Shown here: one piece after another, positions 63,844 through 64,000 of the stretch
Layout of the letters: every line of letters starts with the position of its first letter
Numbering within the stretch: position 1 is the first letter of the stretch
Assembly (NCBI GenBank): GCA_946403315.1
Contig: CAMIZK010000002.1
Location: 1-64,000, forward strand
Length of the DNA: 64,000 nucleotides
Reading direction: 5' to 3'
Origin: an uncultured Bacteroidales bacterium
GTDB lineage: Bacteria; Bacteroidota; Bacteroidia; Bacteroidales; Paludibacteraceae
Notes under the pieces: model-generated
The model's input: only the letters and a program-made list of their open reading frames with translations
Database searches by the model: none
Told to the model about the DNA's origin: nothing
Program-made: the position numbers and the translations under genes

Positions 63844-64000
63844 ATGAGAGAGACCTTGGAATTTTTGGCAGAGTTGGCGGAGAATAACAACAAGGATTGG
63901 TTTGACGCTAACAGAGCTCGGTACCAAGCGTGCCGAGATCGATTTGTGGCGTTTTCAACGGAATATATCGCCCGTCTGACGGAGTTCGATCCGACGCTCA
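63844..64000 (+). CDS. DUF2461 family protein, 5' part
   Basis: The first 52 codons only; the gene runs off the window. METLxFL-type start MRETLEFLAELAENNNKDWF followed by DANRARYQACRDRF and FDPTL matches DUF2461 (TIGR02453), a family of unknown function common in Bacteroidetes. Confidence 0.75.
   Translation, partial: MRETLEFLAELAENNNKDWFDANRARYQACRDRFVAFSTEYIARLTEFDPTL

Overview
The window reads as a chromosomal contig of a Bacteroidales bacterium, probably a gut-type lineage; the family is not resolved. The evidence is a type IX secretion C-terminal domain on a PorZ-like protein, a serine palmitoyltransferase plus reductase pair, split 5'-nucleotidase lipoproteins, a giant InlB-B-repeat surface protein, and at least twenty promoters of the Bacteroidetes type (TTTG, 20 nt, TAnnTTTG). 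No rRNA, tRNA, CRISPR array or insertion sequence was recognised.

Layout. 1-11.6 kb: rdgB tail, a tandem-duplicated PorZ-like protein, then a minus-strand housekeeping run (folE, SPOR protein, uridine-kinase-like protein, kdsA, a GH16-like protein, LOG, gyrB). 11.6-16.5 kb: an accessory, AT-richer island with a small orphan gene, two decayed genes (one resembling a phage portal protein), a two-gene operon coding a degenerate AAA-like protein and a sigma-70 region-2/PD-(D/E)XK nuclease fusion, a candidate small RNA with its own promoter and terminator, and a secreted DUF4919-like protein. 16.6-35.3 kb: mdh, sphingolipid genes, ldcA, psuG/psuK, trmD, yidD-rnpA, hemD, asd, fabF-acpP, mutL and an OmpA/TPR lipoprotein. 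35.4-40.8 kb: udk, a two-part chromate transporter, hipBA, and a YhcG-type nuclease gene sitting between two 108-bp direct repeats. 40.4-51.1 kb: a 3092-residue repeat protein with a small membrane-tailed partner and a highly structured leader, then a PIN toxin-antitoxin pair. 51.3-64 kb: a possible small gene, uvrD, an rRNA m5C methyltransferase, rhlE (overlapping antisense), an epimerase, a K+/H+ antiporter, a thioredoxin-like protein, ribD, prmC, recX, rfbC, rfbD and a DUF2461 start.

Two genome-wide traits stand out. First, short imperfect word repeats (GGCGAAAGG, GGCTAATGG, CCAATATCC, GTTAAA types) occupy many gene junctions and also sit in frame inside conserved genes, where they code for low-complexity insertions. 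Second, promoters are very uniform, with an extended -33 box (YTTGCATAT) and very short leaders. The strongest candidate for an undescribed system is the sigma-like/nuclease operon at 13637-15102; the YhcG cassette between direct repeats is second.
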